Assembly (NCBI RefSeq): GCF_900230185.1
Contig: NZ_OCSR01000001.1
Span: forward strand, 5,146,001-5,210,000
DNA from: Burkholderia sp. OK233
Lineage (GTDB): Bacteria; Pseudomonadota; Gammaproteobacteria; Burkholderiales; Burkholderiaceae
Direction of reading: 5' to 3'
DNA: 64,000 nucleotides
Below, piece by piece: positions 51,979 to 60,751 of this stretch (within the stretch, counting starts at the first letter, position 1; each line of letters begins with the position of its first letter). The notes under the pieces are model-generated. The model was not told where the DNA came from. It made no database searches and was given only the letters and a program-made list of their open reading frames with translations. The position numbers and the translations under genes are program-made.

Positions 51979-52024
51979 TGTATATTCCCTCCTGTGGCGC
52001 CGCCCCGATCAGGTACCGCCACAT

Positions 52025-52085
52025 GGACAGTCAGCTCGTCTGCCTACAGGGCTCCGAGCCCGCAGAGAAGCCTGAGCGACTGTCC
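52025..52085 (+). ncRNA. Candidate bridge-RNA target-binding hairpin of the IS110 element
   Basis: In the left end a long hairpin forms: GGACAGTC/GACTGTCC (8 bp), GCTC/GAGC, TCTGC/GCAGA and GGGCT/AGCCC. Its asymmetric loops carry CCTAC (52043-52047) on the 5' side and AGAGAAG (52064-52070) on the 3' side. CCTAC equals the DNA just left of the insertion, and AGAGAAG is the complement of the CT core plus the five bases to its right. IS110 elements are known to encode such bridge RNAs before the transposase. The full RNA would probably span about 51980-52150; its ends are not known. Confidence 0.6.
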
Positions 52086-52144
52086 TTTTCATCCTCTTAA
52101 CCCGAACAGTTGACTGAGCCTCGAGCTCGTATTTTCCTGCAAGT

Positions 52145-53104
52145 ATGGGTACCGTGATGAACCAGATTTCCTCTTCCGTTTATATCGGCATCGACGTTAG
52201 CGGTAGCACCCTCGACGTTGCCATCCACGACACCACCGAGCATTTCAGTGTCGACAATGAAACCGCTGCCATCGACCAGCTGGTCCAGCGTCTGATCGCG
52301 CTGGGCCCCACCCTGATTGTCATGGAGGCCACCGGCAAGCTCGAGCTCGCCGTGCTCAGGGCACTCTGTGAGGCCGGCCTGCCCGCTGTCGCGGTTAATC
52401 CCCGGCAGGTGCGCGACTTTGCCAAAGCCACCGGCAAACGGGCGAAGACAGACCGCATCGACGCGTTCGTCATTGCCCATTTCGCCGCCGTCATCAAACC
52501 CGTCGTGCGTCCGCTCAACGATGTGCAGACCGAGCAGCTGCAAGCGCTGCTGCTGCGCCGTGCCCAGCTCATCGACATGCTCGTGGCCGAGAAGGCCCGC
52601 CTGGAGCGCGCACACGCCGCGGCGAAGGAAAGCCTGAATGACCACATCAAATGGCTCAAACAGCAGCTCACCGTCGCGGACAAGGACATCGATTCGTTCA
52701 TGCGCTCTTCGTCCGCCTGGCGCCAGAAGGAGAATCTGCTGCGCTCGGTGCCCGGTATCGGCCCCGGTGCCGCGGCTACGCTGATCGCCTTCATGCCCCA
52801 GCTCGGCTCGCTGAACCGCCGCGAGATCGCCGCACTTACCGGCGTCGCGCCGTTCAATTGCGACAGCGGCAAGCACACCGGCAAGCGTCGCATTCACGGC
52901 GGTCGTGCCATCGTGCGGCGCGCGCTTTACATGGCCTGCATACCTGCGCTGCGCTTTAATCCGGTAATCAGGGCCTTTTACGACCGTCTGCGCAAGGCTG
53001 GCAAACCGTTCAAGGTGGCCATGACCGCGTGCATTCGCAAGCTCATCGTGACGCTTAACGCCATGGTCCATAACTCAACACCCTGGAACGCATCGACGAA
53101 TTAA
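52145..53104 (+). CDS. IS110-family transposase (DEDD/Tnp recombinase)
   Basis: A 319-residue transposase. The RuvC-like DEDD residues are Asp17 (YIGIDVSGSTLDVA), Glu61 (VMEATGKLE), Asp103 and Asp106 (AKTDRIDAF). A coiled-coil region (about 130-185) links to the Tnp domain with SVPGIGPGAAATLIAFMPQL and the likely catalytic Ser241 in FNCDSGKHTGKRRI. All key residues are present and the length is normal, so the enzyme is probably functional. An ATG 12 bases downstream is an alternative start. Confidence 0.95.
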   Translation: MGTVMNQISSSVYIGIDVSGSTLDVAIHDTTEHFSVDNETAAIDQLVQRLIALGPTLIVMEATGKLELAVLRALCEAGLPAVAVNPRQVRDFAKATGKRAKTDRIDAFVIAHFAAVIKPVVRPLNDVQTEQLQALLLRRAQLIDMLVAEKARLERAHAAAKESLNDHIKWLKQQLTVADKDIDSFMRSSSAWRQKENLLRSVPGIGPGAAATLIAFMPQLGSLNRREIAALTGVAPFNCDSGKHTGKRRIHGGRAIVRRALYMACIPALRFNPVIRAFYDRLRKAGKPFKVAMTACIRKLIVTLNAMVHNSTPWNASTN

Positions 53105-53258
53105 CCGGCGGTATAGCTTTGCCTGGATGCTGTGCATGAACGCGATCATTCGCGTGGCCTGCGCTCGCCTGTACCCAACGGGAAAGTGGCGCTGAGATCC
53201 AGCGCTCCGGGAAAGCTTCCCGCTTGACTTCCAATACGGTTGCTTCTCTTTGCAGCCG

Positions 53259-53365
53259 GCAAAGAGAAGTAGGTGCCGCCCCGCACAGGGGCAACGCTAA
53301 TAGACCACTAACAATTCAAGGAAAGGCCAACGCCATAAGAACCCTGACAAAAGCGCCGCACAGGC
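53259..53365. repeat. Right arm of the palindromic repeat
   Basis: An uninterrupted 107-base arm. With the loop AGCCG (53254-53258), the short left piece 53245-53253 and the displaced left arm, it makes a 219-bp palindrome (3 mismatches). Its centre, TCTCTTTGC AGCCG GCAAAGAGA, is still intact as a hairpin at 53245-53267. It lies between the converging porin and hypB genes. Confidence 0.9.
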
Positions 53366-53381
53366 AAAAAAAACGCCTACC

Positions 53382-54446
53382 TCATCCCGCCCGCATCGCG
53401 AGAAGCCACGCATACCATGCCTTCATCCCCTCACCGCTCTGCGCCGACACCTGCAAAATCTCAATCTCAGGATTGACCCTCCGCGCATAGCCGATGCACT
53501 TCTCGACATCAAACCGCAAATACGGCAACAGATCTATCTTATTCAACAACAACAACGAACAAGCCCGGAACATATGCGGATACTTGATCGGCTTATCCTC
53601 ACCTTCCGTAACGGAAAGAATCAGCACCTTGGCCCCTTCGCCAAGATCGAACAACGCGGGACACACCAGATTGCCGACGTTCTCGATCATCACAACCGAA
53701 TGCATCGGCGGATCAAGTTGCGTCAGCGCCCGCGACGCCATCTCCGCATCCAGATGACATCCCGTACCGGTATTGATCTGAACCACGCGCGCGCCCGTCG
53801 CGCGAATTCGTTCGGCGTCGTTGAGCGTCGCCTGATCGCCTTCTATCACCGTAAGCGGCAACGTCTCGCCGAGATCGTGGATCGTGCGTTCGAGCAACGT
53901 GGTCTTGCCCGCACCCGGCGAGCTCATCAGGTTCAGCGCGAGAATCGAACGGCCCGCTAACCAGCCGCGATTGCGTTCGGCCAGCAACTGGTTCTTCGCC
54001 AGAATGTCCTGCTCCAACGTGATTGAAGTGGCGTGTTCGCTCTCGTGGCCGTGCTGATGATCATGTGCGTGAGTATGATCGTGCGTGTGGTCACCGTCAT
54101 GAGAATGCTCATGCGGATGTGAATGCGCGAGGACACCATCGTGTGAATGTTCGTGCTCGTGATGGTGCGGATGCGAGTGACCGTGCAAATGAGCGTGGTC
54201 GTCCGGATGCTGCGAGTCGTGTGAATGTGGCTGGCTGTGTACGAGCGAGTGGCTCTGCGGATGCAGGTGTGCATGCCCCCGCTCATATTCACTCACTCGC
54301 CGATACGACAGTTCACGCGTGCCGACTGCTGTGCCGTCGTGCGTAGCTTGCGATTGCGCTTCCACTTGCGCCTGCGCCGGCTCCTGCGCATCCAGATCGG
54401 TCACCGTCGCGCCCTGCGTATTCGAGCATCCGCATGTCGTACACAT
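53382..54446 (-). CDS. hypB: Hydrogenase nickel-incorporation GTPase HypB
   Basis: A 354-residue SIMIBI GTPase that delivers nickel to the [NiFe]-hydrogenase. The N-terminal metal site is MCTTCGC; about residues 58-142 form a spacer with 33 histidines in about 86 residues, a nickel-storage region; the GTPase follows with LMSSPGAGKTTLLE (P-loop), VIEGDQATLNDAERI, ENVGNLVCPALFDLGE and NKIDLLPY. The ATG at 54446 overlaps the hypA stop by 1 base, which fixes the start. It is the last gene of the operon. Confidence 0.97.
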   Translation of the reverse strand: MCTTCGCSNTQGATVTDLDAQEPAQAQVEAQSQATHDGTAVGTRELSYRRVSEYERGHAHLHPQSHSLVHSQPHSHDSQHPDDHAHLHGHSHPHHHEHEHSHDGVLAHSHPHEHSHDGDHTHDHTHAHDHQHGHESEHATSITLEQDILAKNQLLAERNRGWLAGRSILALNLMSSPGAGKTTLLERTIHDLGETLPLTVIEGDQATLNDAERIRATGARVVQINTGTGCHLDAEMASRALTQLDPPMHSVVMIENVGNLVCPALFDLGEGAKVLILSVTEGEDKPIKYPHMFRACSLLLLNKIDLLPYLRFDVEKCIGYARRVNPEIEILQVSAQSGEGMKAWYAWLLAMRAG

Positions 54447-54775
54447 CACACCACCTCCATCTGCCTGATCTTCAACTGCTGCCCCGAAATCAGTTCGAGA
54501 TTGTCGCTCCCGCATTCGCACTGCCCAAACGGCACATCGATGTCGAGCGTCTCGCCGCATGCGAGGCAACGTGCCTGCCCAGGCATCTCGATGATTTCCA
54601 GGGTCGCGCCCTCCACCGCCGTATCCTTCGCGCAGACGTCGAAGCAAAACCGGATCGCGTCCGGCATCACCGCCGACAATCGCCCGATCTCCAGCGTCAC
54701 CCTTCTCACGCGCGCGCCGTTGGCCTGTTCCGCGCAAATCTCGACGACGCTGTTGGCAATACTCAACTCATGCAT
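54446..54775 (-). CDS. hypA: Hydrogenase nickel-insertion protein HypA
   Basis: A 109-residue nickel chaperone: MHELSIANSVVEI carries the conserved N-terminal His2 nickel ligand, and the zinc site is two CxxC-like pairs, CLACGETLD and CECGSDN. The standard length is about 113. It starts at the ATG whose second residue is His; upstream in-frame sequence is shadow. It overlaps hypB by one base and follows hypE by 16 bases. Confidence 0.97.
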   Translation of the reverse strand: MHELSIANSVVEICAEQANGARVRRVTLEIGRLSAVMPDAIRFCFDVCAKDTAVEGATLEIIEMPGQARCLACGETLDIDVPFGQCECGSDNLELISGQQLKIRQMEVV

Positions 54776-54791
54776 GGCGAGCCCTCCAGCG

Positions 54792-55883
54792 TCAGCAGAT
54801 GCGTGGCAACTGCTCACCCACCAGCATATCGACGATGCGCTGGCCGCCGAACGCGGTCTGCATAACGACAAGACCACCCGCACCCGCCTCGCCCATCTCC
54901 ACCGTACCGACTGCCGCCGACTCGCGCCCCGCCGGATGCGCGCGCATAGCTGCGAGCACCCGCTCGGCGGCATCGGCTGGCACGATGGCCACCAGCTTGC
55001 CCTCGTTAGCCAGATATAGCGGATCAAGGCCGAGAATCTCGCACGCGCCTTTGACCTGCTCGCGCAGCGGCAGGTCCGCTTCACGCAGCCGTATCGTCAC
55101 GTTAGAACTCTGTGCGAACTCGTTCAACACGGTCGCGACGCCACCGCGAGTCGCATCGCGCAAACAATGAATCTGCGGGCATGCGTCGAGCATTGCCGCG
55201 ATCAGGCCGTTGAGCGGACAACAATCGCTTTCCACATCAGCTTCCAGGGCAAGTTGCTCGCGCGCGACCAGAATCGCCGCGCCGTGATCGCCGAGATAAC
55301 CGTTGACGATCACGACGTCGCCAGCGCGCGCATTGCGAGCCGAAATCGACACGTCGCGACGCACCACGCCGATGCCGGCTGTGTTGATGAAGAGCTTGTC
55401 CGCGCAGCCGCGTTCGACCACTTTGGTATCGCCCGTCACGATCGCGACGCCCGCTTCGAGCGCGACCCGCTGCATGCTCGCGGCTACACGTCGCAAGATA
55501 TCGACGGCGAGGCCTTCTTCGATCACCACCGCGCACGAGAGATATAAAGGCGTTGCTCCGCATACGGCAAGATCGTTGACCGTTCCCGATACAGCCAGAG
55601 TGCCGATGTCGCCACCTGGAAAGAACAGCGGATCGACTACGTAGCTATCGGTCGTAAAGGCGAGTCGGTCTCCATGCGTGGCGAGATCGGCAAGCGCGAA
55701 AACGGCCTGATCTTCCAGCGCGGCAAGCGTAGGATTGTCGAAGGTCGAGACGAATACGTCTTCGATCAGATCCCGCATCGCGCGACCACCGCCGCCATGT
55801 GCGAGATTGACGGAAGCGTCGCGTACGCGGCCGACGCGGCGCGGTGCCGTGGGCTGCAGAGGATCGGGCACGCGGTCGTTCAT
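54792..55883 (-). CDS. hypE: Carbamoyl dehydratase HypE
   Basis: A 363-residue PurM/ThiL-like enzyme that turns the carbamoyl group from HypF into a thiocyanate on its C-terminal cysteine, the source of the hydrogenase CN ligands. The C-terminus is LPRIC, with the required final Cys. Other motifs are HGGGGRAMRDLIEDVF, FTTDSYVVDPLFFPGGDIG and TGDTKVVERG. Its ATG overlaps the hypD stop by 4 bases. Confidence 0.97.
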   Translation of the reverse strand: MNDRVPDPLQPTAPRRVGRVRDASVNLAHGGGGRAMRDLIEDVFVSTFDNPTLAALEDQAVFALADLATHGDRLAFTTDSYVVDPLFFPGGDIGTLAVSGTVNDLAVCGATPLYLSCAVVIEEGLAVDILRRVAASMQRVALEAGVAIVTGDTKVVERGCADKLFINTAGIGVVRRDVSISARNARAGDVVIVNGYLGDHGAAILVAREQLALEADVESDCCPLNGLIAAMLDACPQIHCLRDATRGGVATVLNEFAQSSNVTIRLREADLPLREQVKGACEILGLDPLYLANEGKLVAIVPADAAERVLAAMRAHPAGRESAAVGTVEMGEAGAGGLVVMQTAFGGQRIVDMLVGEQLPRIC

Positions 55884-57151
55884 GAATGGCCTCGCGTGGC
55901 CGTCGTCGCAATCGCATCGTCAATCAGGGCAGGCGCATCAGGCACAACGGCCACGCCGCTTGCGCCAAGGCACGCCGGGGCCGTCGCGTCGGCTGATTTC
56001 GCGCTTTGCCGCGCAAAGCGCCGCTCATCGATCCGCGACGTGTCGATACGCCCATAGCTGTAGTAGGCCGCGCATGCGCCTTCGCTCGACACCATCAGCG
56101 AGCCCAGCGGCGACTCCGGCGTGCAGGCCGTGCCGAACACTTTGCATTGATGCGGTTTGATCACGCCCTTCAACACCTCGCCGCATTGGCATGCTTTCGG
56201 GTCGGCGATCTTCAGGTTCGGCACGTCGAATTTGCGCTCCGCGTCGAAAGCGGCAAACGTTTCGCGAACCCTGACGCCGGAGTGATCGATCGAGCCCAGT
56301 CCGCGCCATTCGAAGAACTCCCGCGTCTCGAACACGCGCGTCACCGCCGACAAAGCCTGCGCATTGCCGTCCTCGGTCACAATCCGGCCATACTGGTTCT
56401 CTACCTCGCAACGCCCTGCTTCGATCTGCCGCAACACCATCCACATCGATTGCAATATGTCGAGCGGCTCGAATCCCGCCACCGTGATCGGCTTGCGATA
56501 GTGCCGCGCGACGAAATCATAGGGCCGTGTGCCGATCACCATGCTGACGTGCCCCGGGCCAAGAAAGCCATCGAGATGCAAATCGGGCGAATCGAGAATC
56601 GCCTTGATGGTCGGGATGATCGTGATGTGATTGCAGAACAGCGAGAAATTGTGGATCTTTTGCGCATGCGCCTGCAGCACCGTCATCGCGGTGCTGGGCA
56701 TGGTCGTCTCGAAGCCGAGACCGAAGAAAATCACCTCCCGGTCCGGATTGAGTTGTGCGATCTTCAAGGCGTCGAGCGGCGAATAGACCATCCGCACGTC
56801 CGCGCCGTCGGCTTTCGCTTTCAGCAGGCTCTTCTTCGAACCCGGTACACGCATCGCGTCGCCGAAGGTCGTGAAGATCACTTCCGGACGCTCGGCCAAC
56901 GCGACGCAATCGTCTACGCGGCCCATCGGCAGCACACACACCGGGCAACCTGGGCCATGCACGAACTCCACGGTGTCGGGCAGCATTTGCTGAATGCCGT
57001 AGCGGAAAATCGTATGGGTATGGCCGCCACACACTTCCATGATTTGCAGAGGCCGCTGCTTGGCGCGCTCGATGCGGGACACCAGCGCGCGGATTTCCTT
57101 CTCCAGCGTTTTCGCTTTGTGCGGGTCACGAAACTCATCGACATACTTCAT
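55880..57151 (-). CDS. hypD: Hydrogenase Fe-cyanide assembly scaffold HypD
   Basis: A 423-residue HypD, which with HypC builds the Fe(CN)2CO unit. Motifs are MEVCGGHTHTIFRYG with the active cysteine, HGPGCPVCVLP, FGLGFETTMPSTA, FLGPGHVSMVIG, and the C-terminal [4Fe-4S] cysteines in KACQCGEVLKG, CKVFGTACTPE and EGACAAYYSYG. About 50 extra Ala-rich residues follow the usual end. Start overlaps the upstream SIS-domain gene by 4 bases. Confidence 0.97.
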   Translation of the reverse strand: MKYVDEFRDPHKAKTLEKEIRALVSRIERAKQRPLQIMEVCGGHTHTIFRYGIQQMLPDTVEFVHGPGCPVCVLPMGRVDDCVALAERPEVIFTTFGDAMRVPGSKKSLLKAKADGADVRMVYSPLDALKIAQLNPDREVIFFGLGFETTMPSTAMTVLQAHAQKIHNFSLFCNHITIIPTIKAILDSPDLHLDGFLGPGHVSMVIGTRPYDFVARHYRKPITVAGFEPLDILQSMWMVLRQIEAGRCEVENQYGRIVTEDGNAQALSAVTRVFETREFFEWRGLGSIDHSGVRVRETFAAFDAERKFDVPNLKIADPKACQCGEVLKGVIKPHQCKVFGTACTPESPLGSLMVSSEGACAAYYSYGRIDTSRIDERRFARQSAKSADATAPACLGASGVAVVPDAPALIDDAIATTATRGHS

Positions 57152-57864
57152 GGTGCCCCTCCCTCCGCCGAGCTAGCCAGTCCAGCCGAACCGGCGAGGC
57201 CGCCGCGGTCGTCGGCAAGCAGCGTATGCACGAGGTCCCACAGAATGTGATAAATCGCGACATGGGTCTCCTGCACGCGATGAATACTGTCGCTTCTCAC
57301 CACAAGGCAATGATCGACAGCAGCACTGGTGGCCATGCGTCCGCCATCGTGGCCGGACAGTCCGATGGTCAGCAGGCCCATCTCTTTCGCTTTCGCAAAG
57401 GCAGTCAGCAAGTTTTCGGAATTTCCGCTGGTCGACACGCCGATCAGCGCGTCGCCACGCCGGCCTTGCGCCACCAGTTGCCGCACGAAAATATGGCTGA
57501 AGCCGACATCGTTGCCGACCGCGGTCATCATGGCCGTGTCAGCTACGAGGTTGATGGCGGTGAGTGCCGGACGACCCGTGGTCACCGGATGCAGAAACTC
57601 GACGGCAATATGCGAGGCGTCGCAGCTCGAACCGCCATTGCCCATTGTGAAGAGCCTGCCGTCGCGGCGGTACATCTCCGCAATCGCGTGAGCGATCCGC
57701 ACCACGGCCGGGCCGTTTTCGTCGAAGAAGCGTTGTTTGGTGTCGACGCTGTCCTTAGCTTTGAGACGCACTGAATCGAGCAGCGCAGCGTCGAGCTTGT
57801 CCGCGTCCTGGCGTGCGCCGTGCAGAAACGGATACAGCGCCTGCAGGGATTCATGTTCGGGCAT
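57148..57864 (-). CDS. SIS-domain phosphosugar isomerase (GmhA-like) in the hyp operon
   Basis: A 238-residue single-SIS-domain protein of the sedoheptulose-7-phosphate isomerase type: LFTMGNGGSSCDASHIAVEF, IGVSTSGNSENLLTAFAKAK, TIGLSGHDGGRMAT and QETHVAIYHILWDLV. True GmhA genes lie with lipopolysaccharide genes; this one is locked between hypC and hypD, overlapping hypD by 4 bases. Such SIS genes accompany group 1h hydrogenase clusters. Its role in maturation is unknown to me. Confidence 0.88.
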   Translation of the reverse strand: MPEHESLQALYPFLHGARQDADKLDAALLDSVRLKAKDSVDTKQRFFDENGPAVVRIAHAIAEMYRRDGRLFTMGNGGSSCDASHIAVEFLHPVTTGRPALTAINLVADTAMMTAVGNDVGFSHIFVRQLVAQGRRGDALIGVSTSGNSENLLTAFAKAKEMGLLTIGLSGHDGGRMATSAAVDHCLVVRSDSIHRVQETHVAIYHILWDLVHTLLADDRGGLAGSAGLASSAEGGAP

Positions 57865-57894
57865 GCCGGTCTCCGTTGGCTTCCGATCGCACGC

Positions 57895-58221
57895 TTAAGG
57901 CGCGCTGCGCAATTCTTCGCGCAGCTCGCCCCGCAGTTCGTCCATCTCGTCCATCTCGGCCATGTCGTCCATCTCGCCCTGCGCGACGCCCAGTTCGTGC
58001 AATAACGCGAGCGTGCGCGCCGCTTCCTGTTCGTCGAGCCGGCTCATCGCGAAGCCCACGTGCACCAGCACCCATTCGCCAACGCACGAGTTCGCCGTCC
58101 GTCCCTCGCCGATCACGAAGGCAATGTTGATCACGCGCCGCACACCGCCGACGTTGACGAGCGCGAGATCGTTCGCCGCGTCGGTCACTTCGACGATCTG
58201 TCCCGGGATGCCCAAACACAT
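57895..58221 (-). CDS. hypC: HypC/HybG/HupF-family maturation chaperone
   Basis: A 108-residue HypC: MCLGIPGQIVEV has the essential Cys2 that carries the Fe centre, and VGEWVLVHVGFAMSRLDEQE closes the core. It is longer than the usual 75-90 residues because of an acidic Met/Asp/Glu-rich tail (GEMDDMAEMDEMDELRGELR), which could bind metal or act as a docking tail. It sits between hypF and the SIS gene. Confidence 0.96.
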   Translation of the reverse strand: MCLGIPGQIVEVTDAANDLALVNVGGVRRVINIAFVIGEGRTANSCVGEWVLVHVGFAMSRLDEQEAARTLALLHELGVAQGEMDDMAEMDEMDELRGELREELRSAP

Positions 58222-58315
58222 GGTGTTCTCCCTTTAACCCGCTTCTGCGCCGCTACTTCTGCATCCGTGCCTGCACCAACACCGCTACCGCTACACCGCC
58301 GCTTCTCCACCACGC

Positions 58316-60727
58316 TTAAAACCCGTCGCGCCCCTGCGCCGCCGCCACAACCGCCTGCCCCAGCGACAAGCCGCCGTCGTTGGCCGGTACCTGCCGATGC
58401 GTCAGCACACGAAAACCCGCTGCGCCGAGCCGCCCGGCTACCTGTTCGAACAGGATACGATTCTGGAAAACACCGCCGGACAACGCCACACTGCGTGCAT
58501 CGACAGGGCCTGTCAGCAGGTCGGCAAGGCATTCGACCATTCGAACAATCGCAATGGCCAGCCCCTTGTGAAACCGCGCCGCGACGACCGGCACGGATGT
58601 GCCACGCAACAGGTCGTCCAGCAAGGTCTCCCACATCGGCTGCGGCTCGATGCAACGCAGACCGCCCGGCATGGTGCTGATGATTTCAAACGGGTACGCA
58701 TGGGCGTCGCTATCGTCTCGCAGCGCGTGCAGATCGACCAGCGCCTCAAGCTCGATAGCCGCCTGCCCTTCGTAAAGCACGCGTTCCCGGCACACGCCGA
58801 GCGTCGCCGCCACGGCGTCGAACAGACGGCCCACGGAGCTTGCCAGCGGACTATTGACGCGTTGCGCGATCATCGTATCGAGTGCGTCGCGTGGACGGCT
58901 GCTGAGGAACTGCTGTACATCGAGTCCAGCGTATTGCCGCGTGAAGCCGCGCCAATCGAATGCCGCCATCAGATGCGCGTAAGCGTTGCGCCACGGTTCG
59001 TCGATAGCGCGTGTGCCGCCTGGCATCGCAACCGGTTTGAATCTGCCGAGACGCCTGAAGCCGCGGTAATCCGCCAGCATGAATTCTCCGCCCCACAGCG
59101 TGCCGTCGTCGCCAAAGCCGAGACCGTCGAGTGCGACGCCGAGCATCGGCAGCGCATCGAGCGCCACACCGTTTTCCGCCATGCAGGCGGCGAGATGCGC
59201 GTGATGATGCTGCACCTCGATCACCGGGACCTGCCACGTTTGTGCGAGGTCATAGCCGATCTTGCGCGACAGGTACTCGGGATGAAAGTCGAGCGCCACC
59301 GCCTGCGGTTCATGTTCGAACAGGCGCAGATACTGCGCCACCGAGCGACGATAGTCCGCATAAGTCAACGCGTCTTCCAGATCGCCAAGATGGTGCGAGA
59401 CGATCGCCTGCGCATTGCCCGCAAGGCAGAAGGTGTTTTTGAGTTCGCCGCCCATTGCCAGCACCGCCGGCGTTTCAGCAAAACCCGCCGGCAATCGCAA
59501 CGGCGCCGGCGCATAGCCACGCGCGCGCCGCAACACACGCGGTTCGCCCTGCACCACGCGGGCCACCGAATCGTCAACCCGGCGTGTGATATCCCGATCG
59601 TGCATCAGGAACACATCGGCAATGCGGCCGAGGCGTGCCCGGGCATCCGCGTTGTCGATGCACGGCGGCTCGTCGCTCGTGTTGCCGCTCGTCATCACGA
59701 GTGCCGAGTCGATCGACTCCATCAGCAGACGATGCAACGGCGTGGACGGCAGCATGAAACCGAGTGTGCCCACACCCGGCGCGACGCCAGGTGCGACGCA
59801 CTCCGCGCCGTCGGCACGCAGGATGACGATGGGTCCGGCCGCGCTATGCAACAGGGCGAGTTCTGTCTCGTCGGGTTTGCAATAGCGGCGTACGGCCTGC
59901 AGATCGCGCGCCATCAACGCGAACGGTTTGCGCTCGCGCCGTTTCAATTGCCGCAAACGGGCGACCGCAGCTTCATCGCACGCGTCGCAGGCAAGCTGAA
60001 AACCGCCCAGCCCCTTGATCGCGACGATCGAACCATGCCGCAATAGCAGGCTTGCCGCGCGACAGGGATCGTCACGGTCAGCCCGCGCGCCGTACCGGCT
60101 TTCCAGCCAGACACGCGGGCCGCATACAGGACACGTAACCGGTTGCGCGTGAAAGCGCCGGTCGGCGGGATTCTCATACTCGGCGCGGCACGCTTCGCAC
60201 ATGTCGAACGCGGCCATGGTTGTGTTGGCGCGATCGTAGGGAATGGCCTGAACGATCGAAAGACGTGGCCCGCAATGCGTGCAGTTCGTAAACGGATAAC
60301 GGTAACGGCGATTCGCCGAGTCGGCGATCTCGGCGGAACAGTCCGCACAGATCACTGCGTCCGGCGTGACGCCGGTCTGCACATGGCCGGTCTCGCTCGC
60401 CACGATGCGGAAATCGCTGGCCTCGGCCGCTTCACTCAGTTGATGCCGCTCGATCGCGTCGATGCGGGCGAGCGGCGGACACTCCGCGCTCAGGCTTTCG
60501 ATGAAGCGCTGCAGCGTCCACGCATCGCCCCACGCATGAATCAGCACGCCGTCGCTATCGTTGCGCACATCGCCGACCACGCCGCACGCGTGCGCGAGCC
60601 GCCATACGGTCGGGCGAAAGCCGACGCCTTGCACCAGTCCGCGCACACGGATTTCCTCGCCGACCGGTCCGTGGACCATCGGGCGTGGAGGCGAAGACTG
60701 TCCTGCAGGCTGTGTATGCGTGCTCAT
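58316..60727 (-). CDS. hypF: Carbamoyltransferase HypF
   Basis: An 803-residue enzyme that makes the carbamoyl group for the CN ligands. Domains in order: acylphosphatase (RVRGLVQGVGFRPTVWRLAH, about 25-110), two zinc fingers (CADCSAEI, CTHCGPR, CEACRAEY, CPVCGPR), YrdC-like (about 215-400; IVAIKGLGGFQLACDACDEA) and Kae1-like (VIEVQHHHAHLAACMAENG; VALSGGVFQNRILFEQ). All parts are present. The ATG at 60727 has GGGAGG 5 bases upstream; a GTG two codons earlier is less likely. Confidence 0.97.
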   Translation of the reverse strand: MSTHTQPAGQSSPPRPMVHGPVGEEIRVRGLVQGVGFRPTVWRLAHACGVVGDVRNDSDGVLIHAWGDAWTLQRFIESLSAECPPLARIDAIERHQLSEAAEASDFRIVASETGHVQTGVTPDAVICADCSAEIADSANRRYRYPFTNCTHCGPRLSIVQAIPYDRANTTMAAFDMCEACRAEYENPADRRFHAQPVTCPVCGPRVWLESRYGARADRDDPCRAASLLLRHGSIVAIKGLGGFQLACDACDEAAVARLRQLKRRERKPFALMARDLQAVRRYCKPDETELALLHSAAGPIVILRADGAECVAPGVAPGVGTLGFMLPSTPLHRLLMESIDSALVMTSGNTSDEPPCIDNADARARLGRIADVFLMHDRDITRRVDDSVARVVQGEPRVLRRARGYAPAPLRLPAGFAETPAVLAMGGELKNTFCLAGNAQAIVSHHLGDLEDALTYADYRRSVAQYLRLFEHEPQAVALDFHPEYLSRKIGYDLAQTWQVPVIEVQHHHAHLAACMAENGVALDALPMLGVALDGLGFGDDGTLWGGEFMLADYRGFRRLGRFKPVAMPGGTRAIDEPWRNAYAHLMAAFDWRGFTRQYAGLDVQQFLSSRPRDALDTMIAQRVNSPLASSVGRLFDAVAATLGVCRERVLYEGQAAIELEALVDLHALRDDSDAHAYPFEIISTMPGGLRCIEPQPMWETLLDDLLRGTSVPVVAARFHKGLAIAIVRMVECLADLLTGPVDARSVALSGGVFQNRILFEQVAGRLGAAGFRVLTHRQVPANDGGLSLGQAVVAAAQGRDGF

Positions 60728-60751
60728 GGCCACCTCCCTGACAGTTGTCGC

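Larger units (their letters stand above)
51979..53244 (+). mobile_element. IS110-family insertion sequence, complete
   Basis: An element of about 1264 bp flanked by CT dinucleotides (51977-51978 and 53243-53244), the core typical of IS110 elements, and no terminal inverted repeats of its own. The boundaries come from the repeat it interrupts: removing 51979-53244 joins the two flanks into an uninterrupted palindrome through a single CT. It holds a 166-base left end before the transposase ORF, a 319-codon transposase, and a 140-base right end. It looks intact and potentially active. Confidence 0.85.

Noticed and set aside
58397..60046. Plus-strand open frame of 549 codons opposite hypF
   Set aside because: HypF is unambiguous on the minus strand; the other frame is Arg/His-rich shadow.
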